NCBI GenBank assembly: GCA_949358305.1
Contig: OX442315.1
Location: 10,564,427-10,628,426, forward strand
DNA: 64,000 nucleotides
Direction: 5' to 3'
From: Strigamia acuminata
Taxonomy: Eukaryota; Arthropoda; Chilopoda; Geophilomorpha; Linotaeniidae
Shown here: positions 10,828 through 21,700 of the stretch, one piece after another
Layout of the letters: every line of letters starts with the position of its first letter
How positions within the stretch are numbered: the first letter of the stretch is position 1
Program-made: the position numbers and the translations under genes
The notes under the pieces: model-generated
Told to the model about the DNA's origin: nothing
The model's input: the letters and a program-made list of their open reading frames with translations, nothing else
Database searches by the model: none

Positions 10828-10899
10828 TTTGTCAAATTGAAAAAGAACAATGAAAATAAAGGATTTTTTCGCAAAAATCGGGTTTTAACAATCAAAACT

Positions 10900-10917
10900 A
10901 TCCCGGACGGACCCCCA
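10900..10917 (-). other. Primer binding site, tRNA-Pro type
   Basis: The minus strand reads TGGGGGTCCGTCCGGGAT two bases inside the end of the 5' LTR. It resembles the tRNA-Pro site used by gammaretroviruses (TGGGGGCTCGTCCGGGAT), differing only at CT versus TC. The identity of the primer tRNA is from recalled knowledge. Confidence 0.85.
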
Positions 10918-10919
10918 AG

Positions 10920-11932
10920 TGCGGCGATCCGGGTTTTTACTTATTAAATTAGGTAAATTTAACAAGCAATCGTCGTAGAGATGCCGTACAGGACTTCTAC
11001 TCTGTGGCCAAATGTTTGTCTAGGGGAATGATTTTACACAGAGTAAAGGAAAAATTAGATAGCTTTAATTGTTCAAAATACAAAGGAGGTATTATTCAAA
11101 ATGTTTGGGGTCGATCTGGCTTCTTCTTCAATATCTACACTCACAGTTGACCGTTGGCTCCAAGATGGCGTCGATGGCGTCGTGTGAGCGCGGGATTTTA
11201 GCGGAGTAAACTCGACGCTAAAATACGTTGCTAAAATATTCTAAAATCCTCGCGGAGCAAGCTCGACACGAGAATACGTCTTGCACACAGCGGTTTGATT
11301 ATTACGGAGCAAGCTCGACGTAACAATCCGTCTTAACACAATTCGCTTTGTGGAGTTAAACTCAACACAAAGCCTTCAAACTAACAGAGTAAACTCGATG
11401 TTAGTTTCACACAGATTTCTTTGTGGAGCAAGCTCGACACAAAGAACTACAAATCGACAGAGCAAGCTCAATGTCAATTCACACACAGAAATGGCTTAAA
11501 TTACGTGTAGTAATTCAAGCTAGAAAGTTGCTATTCCGTACAGTGGGTACAGACCAGCGATGAAACTCAATTCGTCCAAGAATCACAGATCACACTTTGC
11601 AGTTTTGGCAGAAGTTTGACACGGTTGTGAACAGTTTGGAGGTGGAATCAAGAGTGCGGGAAGAGTGGGCCAAAACCGTTTGGCTCACTTCTAAATCTGC
11701 TCAGAAAAGCTGCGCAGATGACGAGTTGCATGAAGATCACACACGGCCGCCTTCGGGTCGTGTGCAACAATCGAGCCGGGCACGCGCGAGGGGAAGGGAT
11801 GCTCCGCCCAGGCACACGCCTAGCAGCATCATCAAAGCAATGCACGCTGCAGCGCGATTGGTTGACGCTGTTGCTGGGCCAAAACTTGCTGCAAAACACA
11901 ATATTATTTGGGTAATATTGTGTCTTGTTTTA
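10920..11932 (-). repeat. 5' LTR of the gypsy element, lacking its outer end
   Basis: It starts beside the primer binding site (minus-strand end CCGCA) and matches the 3' LTR up to 11932. The 3' LTR continues for another 124 bp (121-244), but here the sequence changes to an unrelated foldback region. The LTR would be about 1.1 kb when whole. The part nearest gag contains a regular array of hairpins (11195-11479). Confidence 0.85.
11195..11479. repeat. Array of seven covarying hairpins in the LTR
   Basis: Seven units at about 11195-11224, 11242-11273, 11299-11327, 11345-11373, 11378-11407, 11417-11446 and 11452-11479 share the centre GAG(C/T)AA(G/A)CTC(G/A)A. Each is flanked by arms of different sequence that pair with each other: ATTTTAGCG/CGCTAAAAT, GCTTTGTG/CACAAAGC, AAACTAACA/TGTTAGTTT, TTCTTTGTG/CACAAAGAA. 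Four are perfect over 8-9 bp and three have one or two mismatches. The centre also covaries (GAGC..GCTC or GAGT..ACTC), so each unit can fold into a stem of about 12-13 bp with a 2-nt bulge. In element orientation they lie in the R/U5-side leader. Confidence 0.85.
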
Positions 11933-12400
11933 TTGTGGAGCAACAGTTTAAATTCGGTCTAATATTGTTTAAGAGCAACAGTTCAAGTTGCGTCTTTAAT
12001 GTCTAAGAGCAACATTGCTAATTTTTTATCATTTTTGGAAATGTGGGAAAACGGGGGTCGTTTCATCGAATTTAAATTCCGCTCGATGTGTTTCATCAAA
12101 ATTTCGGCCTTCATCAGGGATGTTATTCACGTGGCTACGTGGTTAGGTTAGGTTGTGTTAGGTTGTGTTAGGTTGTATTAGGTCAGGTTAGCTTAGGTTA
12201 GGTTTTTGGTTTTTGGAAAAAAAAATTTATGGTGTTGCTCTTGGTCATTACATTTACATGCCTAATAGCAACTTACTTAACATGTCTAAGAGCAACACAA
12301 AAAATTTATAGTGTTGCTCTTAGACATTTTTTTAACATGCTGAAGAGCAATGTTGCTCTTAGACATGTTGCTCCCAGTACAGCGCCCCGTTGTTATATCT
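11933..12400. repeat. Foldback region built on a TAAGAGCAACA motif
   Basis: The motif AAGAGCAACA and its complement TGTTGCTCTTA recur in both orientations, for example TCTAAGAGCAAC near 12000 and 12285 and GTTGCTCTTAGAC near 12310 and 12352. This makes the segment self-complementary. It begins exactly where the 5' LTR match stops. No coding potential is seen. It may be a non-autonomous foldback element or its remnant. Confidence 0.5.
12141..12203 (+). repeat. Degenerate TTAGG-type repeat
   Basis: GGTTAGGTTAGGTTGTG followed by further TTAGG, TTAGGTTG and TTAGGTC units. TTAGG is the usual arthropod telomere unit, and interrupted interstitial copies like this are common in arthropod genomes. 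It is too short and irregular to be a telomere. Confidence 0.6.
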
Positions 12401-12684
12401 TAAGAACACGAATTTCTAGAGGCTAAACTAGTGTGGTGTAAAATTTCTTAGCACTAATAATCAAAAGCAACCTTCACTGCAGTGCGCTCAATGTCTACGG
12501 AACGGAAAATTAATCATTATCTAGAATTAAATAAGTGAAAAATTCTCCCGACTCCGACAGATTAAATAAACATAAATGTTTTAATTTCTCTTGATTATTA
12601 CGTAATTAATAAAACTAGTTAGTAAAGTTAGTATTAAAAAAAATAATGAATATAAATTGTGACCATTTTAATAAAAAAAATATG
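12401..12684. repeat. Direct duplication, copy A (without MITE)
   Basis: This ~280-bp stretch (AAGAACACGAATTTC through ATGAATATAAATTG and on to AATATGACG) is repeated at 13757-14456 with roughly 90 percent identity by eye. It holds the motif CTTCACTGCAGTGCGCT. Copy A keeps the uninterrupted site GTTAGTATT, the empty site of the MITE in copy B. No open frame is seen. Confidence 0.8.
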
Positions 12685-13756
12685 ACGTCGCCCAGCCGTC
12701 GTCGCCATTTGTGTTTTCGCGCGCGTGCAACCGTTGTTGTGCGTGCTTTCCTTTGTTCGCGACTTGTCGCATTACTTTCATTTATTTCATTTGAATACTC
12801 ATCCTCATATAGTATAATAACTTTTGTGCTTATATTTAATTCACCCCTAGACATTTTTTTTGACAATATCTTTTGAAATTATTTAGTTATTGACACTTTT
12901 ATTGATTTATATACCCAAATATTAATTTTAATTGACATATGGTAAAAGGAAATTTATTTTCATCTCATTACCTTTTTGGAAGTTGATGTCCTGATTTCAT
13001 CTTCATTTTCAGAACTCTATTTATAAGATTAAATATAAAAATTAGAACTTCTTTCACTAATACAGAGTAATTCGAAATAATTTTAAAATTACCTCAGCTG
13101 AAAGGTTAACAATATCAGGCTCCCGGACATCCATCGGGACTATTATTATTGATCACTTGTGTCTGGGTTTCAAGCTACATGAAGGGTAGTTGGAAAATGT
13201 GAGACAGATGGTAACACAAATGAAATTTTCGTTTTTTTGAATGAAAACATTTGAAATTTTTATTTTTTTTAGAGAAGAAGAAAATCTTTACGTAATAATT
13301 ATTACATTTATGACTATGGTATTTGTTTATTTTTAGGACTTTGGGTTATACCCCATGAGGTACCCCATTTGGGGTGTACCACGTGTTTTGTAGTGACCCC
13401 GATTTAAGTCTCTTAGCAGCATTCAACTGGGATATTATTAATTGTAATATTATTAGAAAACCCAGATCGCAAAAAACTTTCACGATTTTTCATCTTTTCA
13501 GACATTTTCTTGTCTATTTTTCACCATTTCAGACATATTTTCAACTATTTTTTATCATTTCAGACGTGTTTTTTTTTTTTTTTTTTTTTTCAGACATCCT
13601 TTGATGAATATTTAGTCATTTTGTACTTTTTTGGACGGATATTTTATTGTTTTAGACGTCTATTGATGGATATTTTATTGTTTTAGACGTAAAAAAAAAA
13701 TAAAATAAAAAAAAAAAGTAAAACAAACGATTGTATCACCATATTGTCATATCACA
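12685..13756. other. No gene seen; low-complexity DNA between the duplicated copies
   Basis: AT-rich. Around 13480-13690 a TTTCAGACATTTT-type unit repeats imperfectly beside a poly-T run (13568-13590). A short GC-rich patch (12686-12765) has CG-rich words but no convincing frame. Whether copies A and B bound an element or are a plain segmental duplication cannot be decided here. Confidence 0.4.
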
Positions 13757-14456
13757 GAGAACACGAATAAGTAGAGGCTAAACTAGTGTGGTGTAAAATT
13801 TCTTAGCACTAATAATCAAAAGCAAGCTTCACTGCAGTGCGCTCAATGTCTATGGAACGGAAACTTAATCATTATCTAGAATCAAATAAGTGAAAAATTC
13901 TTCCGACTCCGACAGATTAAACAAACATGCAAATGTTTTAATTTCTCTTGTTGATTACGGAATTAATAAAACTAGTTTGTAAACTTAGGGGCCGTCCATA
14001 AATTACGTAACGCCTTAAGGGGGGGAGGGGGTTTCAAATTATGTTACGAGTTGTTACGACGGGGGAGCGGGAGCTTTGCAATAATGTTACGTAACATTAT
14101 TGAAATTTTGAACATTGAAAAAACAAGAGTTTGCCTTGGGAAGAAGAAGTTTAAAAAGTCAAAAATACCCGTATTCATGAAAATTAAATTTTTTAAATGT
14201 CATTTTTAAATTAAAAATTAAAAATTTTAAATTTTAAATTGAAATTACTGAATTTGTATCAAAATTTGGGGGGGGGGGGGGTGGTCAGTTTTGTTACGTA
14301 ATTTTCGAGGGGGGTGTGCGGATTTGTTACGACCTTGTTATAGGGGGGGGGGGGTCTAAAAACGTAAAAATTTGCGTTACGTAATTTATGGACGGCCCCT
14401 TAGTATTAAAAAAAAATTAATGAATATAAATTGTGACCATTTTAATAAAAAACTAT
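13757..14456. repeat. Direct duplication, copy B, interrupted by a MITE
   Basis: Matches copy A on both sides of the 412-bp insertion at 13988-14399. The match resumes at TAGTATTAAAA and runs through AATGAATATAAATTG to the AATAAAAAA stretch near 14450. Confidence 0.8.
13988..14399. mobile_element. MITE with GGGGCCGTCC terminal inverted repeats, TTA target duplication
   Basis: Ends GGGGCCGTCCATAAATTACG and its reverse complement, flanked by TTA on both sides (13985-13987, 14400-14402). The interior has runs of G and an AT-rich centre, with no ORF. Copy A of the surrounding duplication carries a single TTA at the same point (12628-12630), which directly demonstrates insertion. It is non-autonomous. 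The superfamily is not determined. Confidence 0.9.
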
Positions 14457-15574
14457 GAAATAAAAAAATATATATATACTTGCAAATACTGAACGTGTTG
14501 TCTGTGAACAATGAATTGCTTTTCTTTCGCTAGTGATTAGTTTCCACCTGTTGCACTGAACTAAAATAAAACGGATAAGGTTGGGTTTGCGGAGACACTC
14601 ACAAGTCAGCATAAGGTAAAATGAGACGATTAAACGAACCGTAGTATTACGATTATTGCTACTAGAGCGCGCTGCACAATAAATATGGCATAGAATATGG
14701 AATTGTTGGAGCCATGTTTGATAGTTGATGTATAGTTTTCGAGTGATCTGGATGTGAATAAAACACGTCTAAAAAAATTAGAATAATGAATATCTTGTTC
14801 AAAAAGTTTGGATTATTCTTCTTTAATACTTAGTAACATGTCTACATATGCATAATGAAATGATCAGACGATCAGATCGTGTGATACTACGACCAAGATG
14901 TCATATTCACACGGTTTGAATTGCAATGATGATATTTCACTAGTTGGCTAAAATTCCTTAGTTTATGGTATCAAACTCAAATTAAAATATGACTTTTTGA
15001 GCAAAAACTGGACTACAGTGGTTGACAATTTCCTCAAGTCTGGTAATTTATTTTAAAGATTTTAAAAATTTTGCAGTAGGCACCTCCATTAACAGTACCT
15101 CAGATGAAACAAAATTCCCCTGTGTCATTATAATCGAAGCAGCTCCACATCGTCAGTTTAGCAAGAAATTTTATAGTGAATAAGCCATCCGGGTGGCTAT
15201 AGTTTTATTTTTGAGTCTCTAAATCTTCCCAGCATTATTTAGATCCATACAAATGTCGAATTTTTCCTTTTTAACCCCTCAAAACAAGGTTAAAACACGA
15301 AATACGTGTAGACAGTGAATCCATTTGAAGCCAGCCAATCAGAATGCTCGAAACCGAACATGAGTATAAACAAAATTGAAAGTAAAATATAACAAGGTAA
15401 ACATACAAATTTCTATAGAAAATTAGCATTAATTAATACATTAACAACAAGTGTATTCCTCCTAGTTCTCAATTCTGACACACGTAGACATGGCGCACTT
15501 ACTGGAGATCTTGCTCATAAGAGCAACGGAACTTTCGCCGCCCGTAGCCGTCCAACAAGAATTTTGATCGTATC
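14457..15574. other. Intergenic DNA, no gene seen
   Basis: AT-rich, with no long frame, no splice-supported exon and no obvious tandem array. It lies downstream of the first TRPA gene. Confidence 0.5.
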
Positions 15575-15590
15575 TTTATTTCACTTTATT
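15575..15590 (-). terminator. Candidate poly(A) signals of TRPA gene 1
   Basis: AATAAA appears on the minus strand at 15575-15580 and 15585-15590, about 190 bp after the TRPA stop codon. This is a prediction from the hexamer alone. Confidence 0.4.
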
Positions 15591-15774
15591 CACACATCGT
15601 TGATGGTTAAATAGGTAAACAAAAAACAGTATGCGCATTTATACATCGTGTACATCATGACTTTTAATGCAGATTTCAGAAATTTCAAAATCAGACTTTG
15701 TTTTTCAATGCTACAATAAATATGATGAGACGACAACAAAACAAACATTCGATATTTGAACACAAAACAATTAA

Positions 15775-18700
15775 TTAAATGGCTTGATCTCTGGCTTTCT
15801 GCATAAGGCTGGCAATGGCTTGAACCTTCCTTCTGAATGCAGGAGACGTCCATTTGGTGTTCTTATTCACTTTTGGTTCCACGCCAGGTAAATGTTGATC
15901 CCCTTCATCCCAATCATTAGATTCGGCCTGGATCTCCATCTTTTGCACAATTAGCCTAACTAAATTGTGCACACTGTCCAATGAACTTGTCATCTGCTTC
16001 ATTCTATATATTTTGATTAAATTAAATTTAATTAAAAAAAATAATAATTCAACATTTTATTCTACAATTTTTAAACACCAAAACTAACTTTTGTCTTTGT
16101 TTATACATTTCTTCATAGACAAAATCATCTTGTTGACTCACTTCCGAATATTCCATTAGTTTTTCTGATGAATTCGTGTAAACACTTCCAAACCATTTTT
16201 GAACCAATGGCATGAACTGGAATAAATACAAATGATTAATAATTATATTTATAAATGTGCAAAGATAAAAAAAAAAAAACTTACAAAAGATGTAAATTTA
16301 GTATTTTTATCTGTGTTTGGATACTCAATGACCTCAGTTTTGTCAACTCTATCAAGTAAGACCAATGGAAGCTTTCTTTCCAGTTCAGTGTGCAATTCAA
16401 CCTGCATTGCTAATCTCTTCAAATAAGCGTTTCTTCGAATACTTTCAATGTCACCAACAGCTAGACCAATCTGCAGAGCACCAAATACAATTTTCAATAC
16501 AAACAATTCTTAGTTTTTATACGTTTAATGAGCACTTACTAAGAGATTAACCAGTAGAATAGGCATTGAAATCATGAAAAGAAAGAGGAATCCAAAAGAA
16601 AAGTACGGATAAGGTAGACTTGTGCCAACTGATGTGTGATTACTCAAGAAATATGGTTGGACAAATGTTCCCAAAATGTCAAATTCGCCCAACATCATTG
16701 AAAAAACACGAAACAATGAAATCGGAATGTTGGAAAATCCAAGATGATTCCCCTGAAAAAAAAAAACAATCGTTAAAAACTGCCAATTTACAAAAATTTG
16801 TACATTTCTAACCCGTGATAAAAGTATATAAAACGCCAATGCAAAAGCGATGAACAATATGGAGAAGATGAGAAGAGCTTTGATTAGAGTTTTCAGTATT
16901 TCCAGAAACATGACAACATAAATTCCAATTCTGTCAAATCTGGAAACAAAAATGAAATACGGAGTAAAAGTTTTGCGAGAGACGGTCGGTTGCCGCATGG
17001 CCAGGGGAGGACCGTGGGGCGTTTGGACACCATTCACGAGTAAGAACAACACAGAGAACACAGTTTGAATTGATTATATTTTAATTGCGGTTGTCTAGGG
17101 GTTGCGCGTTCACCATGTTATCGCCAAGGTCTCGCGAGCGATTTCCCCTCTTGTTGTGACCGTTATCCTAAGGATTATCCTTATAATGTTGCCAGTGCCA
17201 ACAGATGCCAGTTGGTCACAGTTTTATTAAAGATGTGATTTAAAACAAATCCATGTCTTATTTACCTTTGTAAGTAGAGGAGGAAATTGAACCAAGCCAG
17301 AAACACTGCAACTGCTGAACATGCCAATTCGCTTTGATGCAGCTCTCCACTAAAGACTGGATACACCATGATTGCAGAAGTGATGTAGAGAAACCATTCA
17401 AATAGGTTTATGGGGTTGGTCAAGTATTTCATCTTTTGTTGGTAAAACTGAATCATTTCTTTAATGCTATTTATCATGACAAAAGCCATGATTGTAGTGG
17501 CGATTAAGTAGAATGTAGCTGAAGAGGGCATCTGCAGAGAAGGAAAAATATTTTTCTTTGAGAAAATGCTACTCCAAATTAACACCAGGTTCGTCAATTT
17601 ACGGATTTTGGAAAATTGTCGAATTCTTCGACAACGGGGTTACGGCTTGACAATTTTTTGTAATATAACTTTGGCGAGATGTCGTTCACAACATCCATTA
17701 ATAAAGTAGCAAAAAGTGTTAGAAGTGCCATGAAAACAACATAAAATATAAGGTTTGCCATGTGGAAATGCATTCCATATGCTTTCCTGTTATTAAAGAG
17801 AAAATAAATTATTTCTTGATTATTTTTTTTTTAACATAAAAATAATTTTTTTACCATTTCATTTGTATGTATTTTTGGCAAACTGGATGGCAGAGTAATT
17901 CTAGACGTTTGTATTGAACCATGGTCTGCATATTAATTAAAACATATTAGTTAATTTGTAGTAAAATTTTGTTGTTCGCATAACTTACGTTCATTGCAGG
18001 TAAAGGTGTAGACTTATAATTTTTTAGTTTTGATTCCATCTGCTTGGACATTTGCCTCGAGAACTGAAGAAACTTAAAACTGTATTTAATCTATCAAAAA
18101 AATATCATAAAATAAATCATTCAATAAAAAATGATGTCAAAATGACTGGCAACAACAGGAATGTCATGCAGGAAAGTTTAGGGCAGATGAGCAAAAATTA
18201 TCATTGCTGAAAAACTATTGGAAAATAATTGAAAAACAAAAACAAAACAAAACAACAATTACCAACAGTTTTTAATTCTTTATTTGGCTGCCACTGGGCT
18301 TTCCTGCACTGCCTTACGTGGAAAACCAGACATTTTTAATTAGTGTACAGCAGGAAAGGTTTTTAAAAAGGATGTGGGTAGGGAGATTTAAAATATCGAA
18401 ACAATATTTACAGAATAATCTTCACGGTCTTGATTTATGTCCGATTTAATAATGCAACGATCCAACACTGCCTTTAAAAACAATTACAATTACAAATCTT
18501 CAATATTTTATTTTTATTTTTATTTTTTGTTCTCTACCACATAAACTTCAGGCATCAATGCTATAAGAGCTTGGATCACTCCTTCAGCTTTCTGACAATT
18601 CATTCTCAATATTTCATAACCCCTAAAATTTAAAAAAAAAATTAAAAAAAAAAATTAAAATTATTTATCAATTTATCTAAATACCTGTCTTCATGAGTCG

Positions 18701-21700
18701 CCATTGCCATTGCCGCCTCGCAATGCTTATAAATCAGTATCAAATCCATCGCAGTCTGATGTTTATTATTGTGCAGTATTTTGCACTTCTTATTCAACAG
18801 CAATGTGATGGCCCCCACATGGTTCTGAATGGCAGCCATATGTAGAGCTGTGTTCTAAACGATAAAAATAACAAAAATTAATTAAACTACTTCCTGTTAA
18901 TATATTTCGTTTTGTGTATTTGCCCCATCTTTGTCCTCTTGATCAAGAAGCAGCAGGTGTACTGTCAAAATTAACTGCATCGTCTGCGTGTAACCATTAA
19001 AACTGGCCAAATGAAGTGGTGTTCGGCCTCTGTGATCTCTAATATTAGGTTAGGTTAAAATATAAATACAATTTAATTTAATAACTCAATAGTGAACATT
19101 AATGACAGGCATGGATATAGCAAGAAATCGTTTGGAGCCTTTGCTTTAGGGTTATGTTAAACCAGATGGAGTTAAGACTGACTAAAATAATTAACAAACA
19201 GAAGGATAGTTTTGCTTAGAAGTCGGTTTAGTGGCTTTGAAATTATTTTAAAATATTGTTGTGATTAAAGTGTGATCAAAGAATCTTCTATCAAGATCAT
19301 GAGTCAGTTCTTCGCAGCTTAGTTGCACGGGTATACAGAATAAGAATTTAGTTCTTAGAAAAATTAGTTGAGACTGAGGTTCGTATATAAAGTCTAGTCC
19401 AAATGATGGACACTATTGGAATTTGCGAGGTACTTATTAATGACAATAAAGGTTCATACTTCCAGAGACTGTACAGTCACGGACTAAATGAAGAGGAATA
19501 TGGTAATTGGTTTGAGAAACGACTAAATTTGCAATTGATTCTCTGGATATGCAAAGATTTACTGGATTTGCAATGATTCACTGGATTTGCAATGATTCAC
19601 TGGATTTGCAACTAATTTGCTGGATTTGCAATGATTCACTGGATTTGCAATGATTCACTGGATTTGCAATGATTCACTGGATTTGCAATGATTCACTAGA
19701 TTTGCAACTGATTTGCTGGATTTGCAACTGGTTTGCTAGATTTGCAATTGGTTCAATTGATTTTCAACTGGTTTGCTGGATTTGCAATTGATTTAATTGA
19801 TTTGCAATTGGTTTGCTAGATTTGCCACTAAATTTGCTGATTTGCAGTTGATTTCTCACATTTGCTGAAATTGTAGTTGTTTTTTCCAGATCTGCTGAAA
19901 TTGTAGTTGTTTTTTTCCAGATTTGCTAATTTTGGGATTGATTTACCAGATTTGTTGAATTTACAGTTGTTTTTCCAGATTTGCTAAATTTGCAGTTGTT
20001 TTTCCAGATTTACTGAAAGTGTAGTTGTTTTTCCAGATTTGCAGGACTTGTAAATGATCAGTTGGATTTGCAGCAGCTGATTTACCAGATTTACTGGATT
20101 ACCATGACTTGCTGAATTCTAAAATGCTAATTTACTGCCTTGTGACGCACTAGACCACATCCAGATGCAAAGACACACACTCCTTCGCTGTACTCTTTTT
20201 TCTTTTCAAGTTCAACAACCAACATTGTCTCCATTTACTTAGTCCAAACTAAAACGTGCAGTATTTATGACATCTGGTCAATACGACAAGCGTCACCAGT
20301 CACACATTAACTCTCACGTAAAACAATTAATAAAAAAAATAATTCCAGGCATCAATTTTACACGCCAAACGCATCTGCCGTTTCCCTAGTCACCGGTGCA
20401 AATGCAAGGCTAAATCTATATAAACATCGCAGCCCCGGCCAAGCAATCTGCCTTCTGGGACACAACCATGGCAACTCAAACTCAATCAAATTGTGGAGTA
20501 CGTAAAAACTAACTTTTGTAATAAGGCTCCTTTGGACAGCAACAGTCTGACCACCTTTTTGTGCCCATTCTCCGCTGCGATGTGTAGCGACGTTCTGCCT
20601 TTGCTATCAACCTCGTTGATAATCGACGGTCCCATCGTACCGTTAATCAATTCGTTTACCGTATTATATCTTCCGTACCTTGAAAAACATTCCAAAAAAA
20701 ATTGTCACAAATGCGTAATTATCTAACGATCGTTCTTTTCAGAGAACAAACAACAAATAAACCAAAATGATCTTAACTTTGCTGCGAAATGCAGCGGCGA
20801 CTCATTAAGGTTATTTTTCGGATTAACAATCGCGCCCATGCGAAGCAAAGACTCTGTGCTTCGTAATTTCCCGCCTCTGGATGCGTAATGTAAGGGCGTA
20901 CAACCCAGAGCATCCTTTTCATTAAGCAATTGGTACAAGCGACTCTGGAATTAATTCGGTAAACAGTTTTCGCGGTTTCAAAAATTTACATGGTCTTACC
21001 TTTGCAAATTTCGACGAAAATGCTTCCAAACTGCCGCCATTCATGACTACGTAATGCAGAATGTTGCGGCCGGACGAGTCGCAGACGTTGACGTCGGCGC
21101 CGGCATTTAGGAATAAGTAGACGGTGTTCCATGCACTTCTTGAGGCGGCTAGGAGCATTGCTGATCGTTGCTCGCTGTCCACTGCATTCACGTTGGCGCC
21201 CTGTGGTGTGGTTAATGAAGAATGATGCGATAAAAGAATTAAGTTGGTTTGGTTTGTACCTCTTTGATTAGGAATTCGACTACGCGGGTGTGGTCGAACA
21301 TTGCTGCGTAGTGCAGGGGCATCATTTTCTGAGCGTCACACATGGTTAAGCATCGGTCTTTGTCTTCGGGTTGCATGGTGAACATTAGAGAAATGATGTC
21401 CAGTTGACCCATTGAACAAGCAAGATGAAGAGCTGTTGAGAGATCTGATTGCTGAGCAATCATCCGCGCTCCGCTTTCCAAACATAAAAGTACGCACTGA
21501 AAGAACGCAACAATTCAATTAAAGTAGAATAAAATGTAAGGTAAGATATTGCATTGTTGTGTTTTTTGCATTGTATGTGTGTTTTTATGCGTTGTTATAT
21601 GATTTTATGAAATTGATGTATAATTTTATGAAATTGTGGTATGATTTTTATGAAATTTTGTATGGTTTTATGCATTGTTACATGATTTTTATGCATTGTT

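Larger units (their letters stand above)
1..11932 (-). mobile_element. Ty3/gypsy LTR retrotransposon, nearly complete
   Basis: A single element reads right to left: 5' LTR, primer binding site, gag, frameshift signal, protease, reverse transcriptase, RNase H, integrase, a third ORF, polypurine tract and 3' LTR. Bases 1-120 repeat 11814-11932 almost exactly, which identifies the two LTRs. The 3' LTR is cut by the window edge. The order RT-RNaseH-integrase and the GPY/F-type integrase tail place it in Ty3/gypsy rather than Copia or Bel/Pao. One in-frame TGA in RT (6578-6580) and a 5' LTR that lacks its outermost ~124 bp suggest this copy is no longer autonomous. Confidence 0.95.

Noticed and set aside
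12141-12203. Chromosome end or internal telomere
   Set aside because: Only about 60 bp of interrupted TTAGG; such scattered words are common in arthropod DNA.
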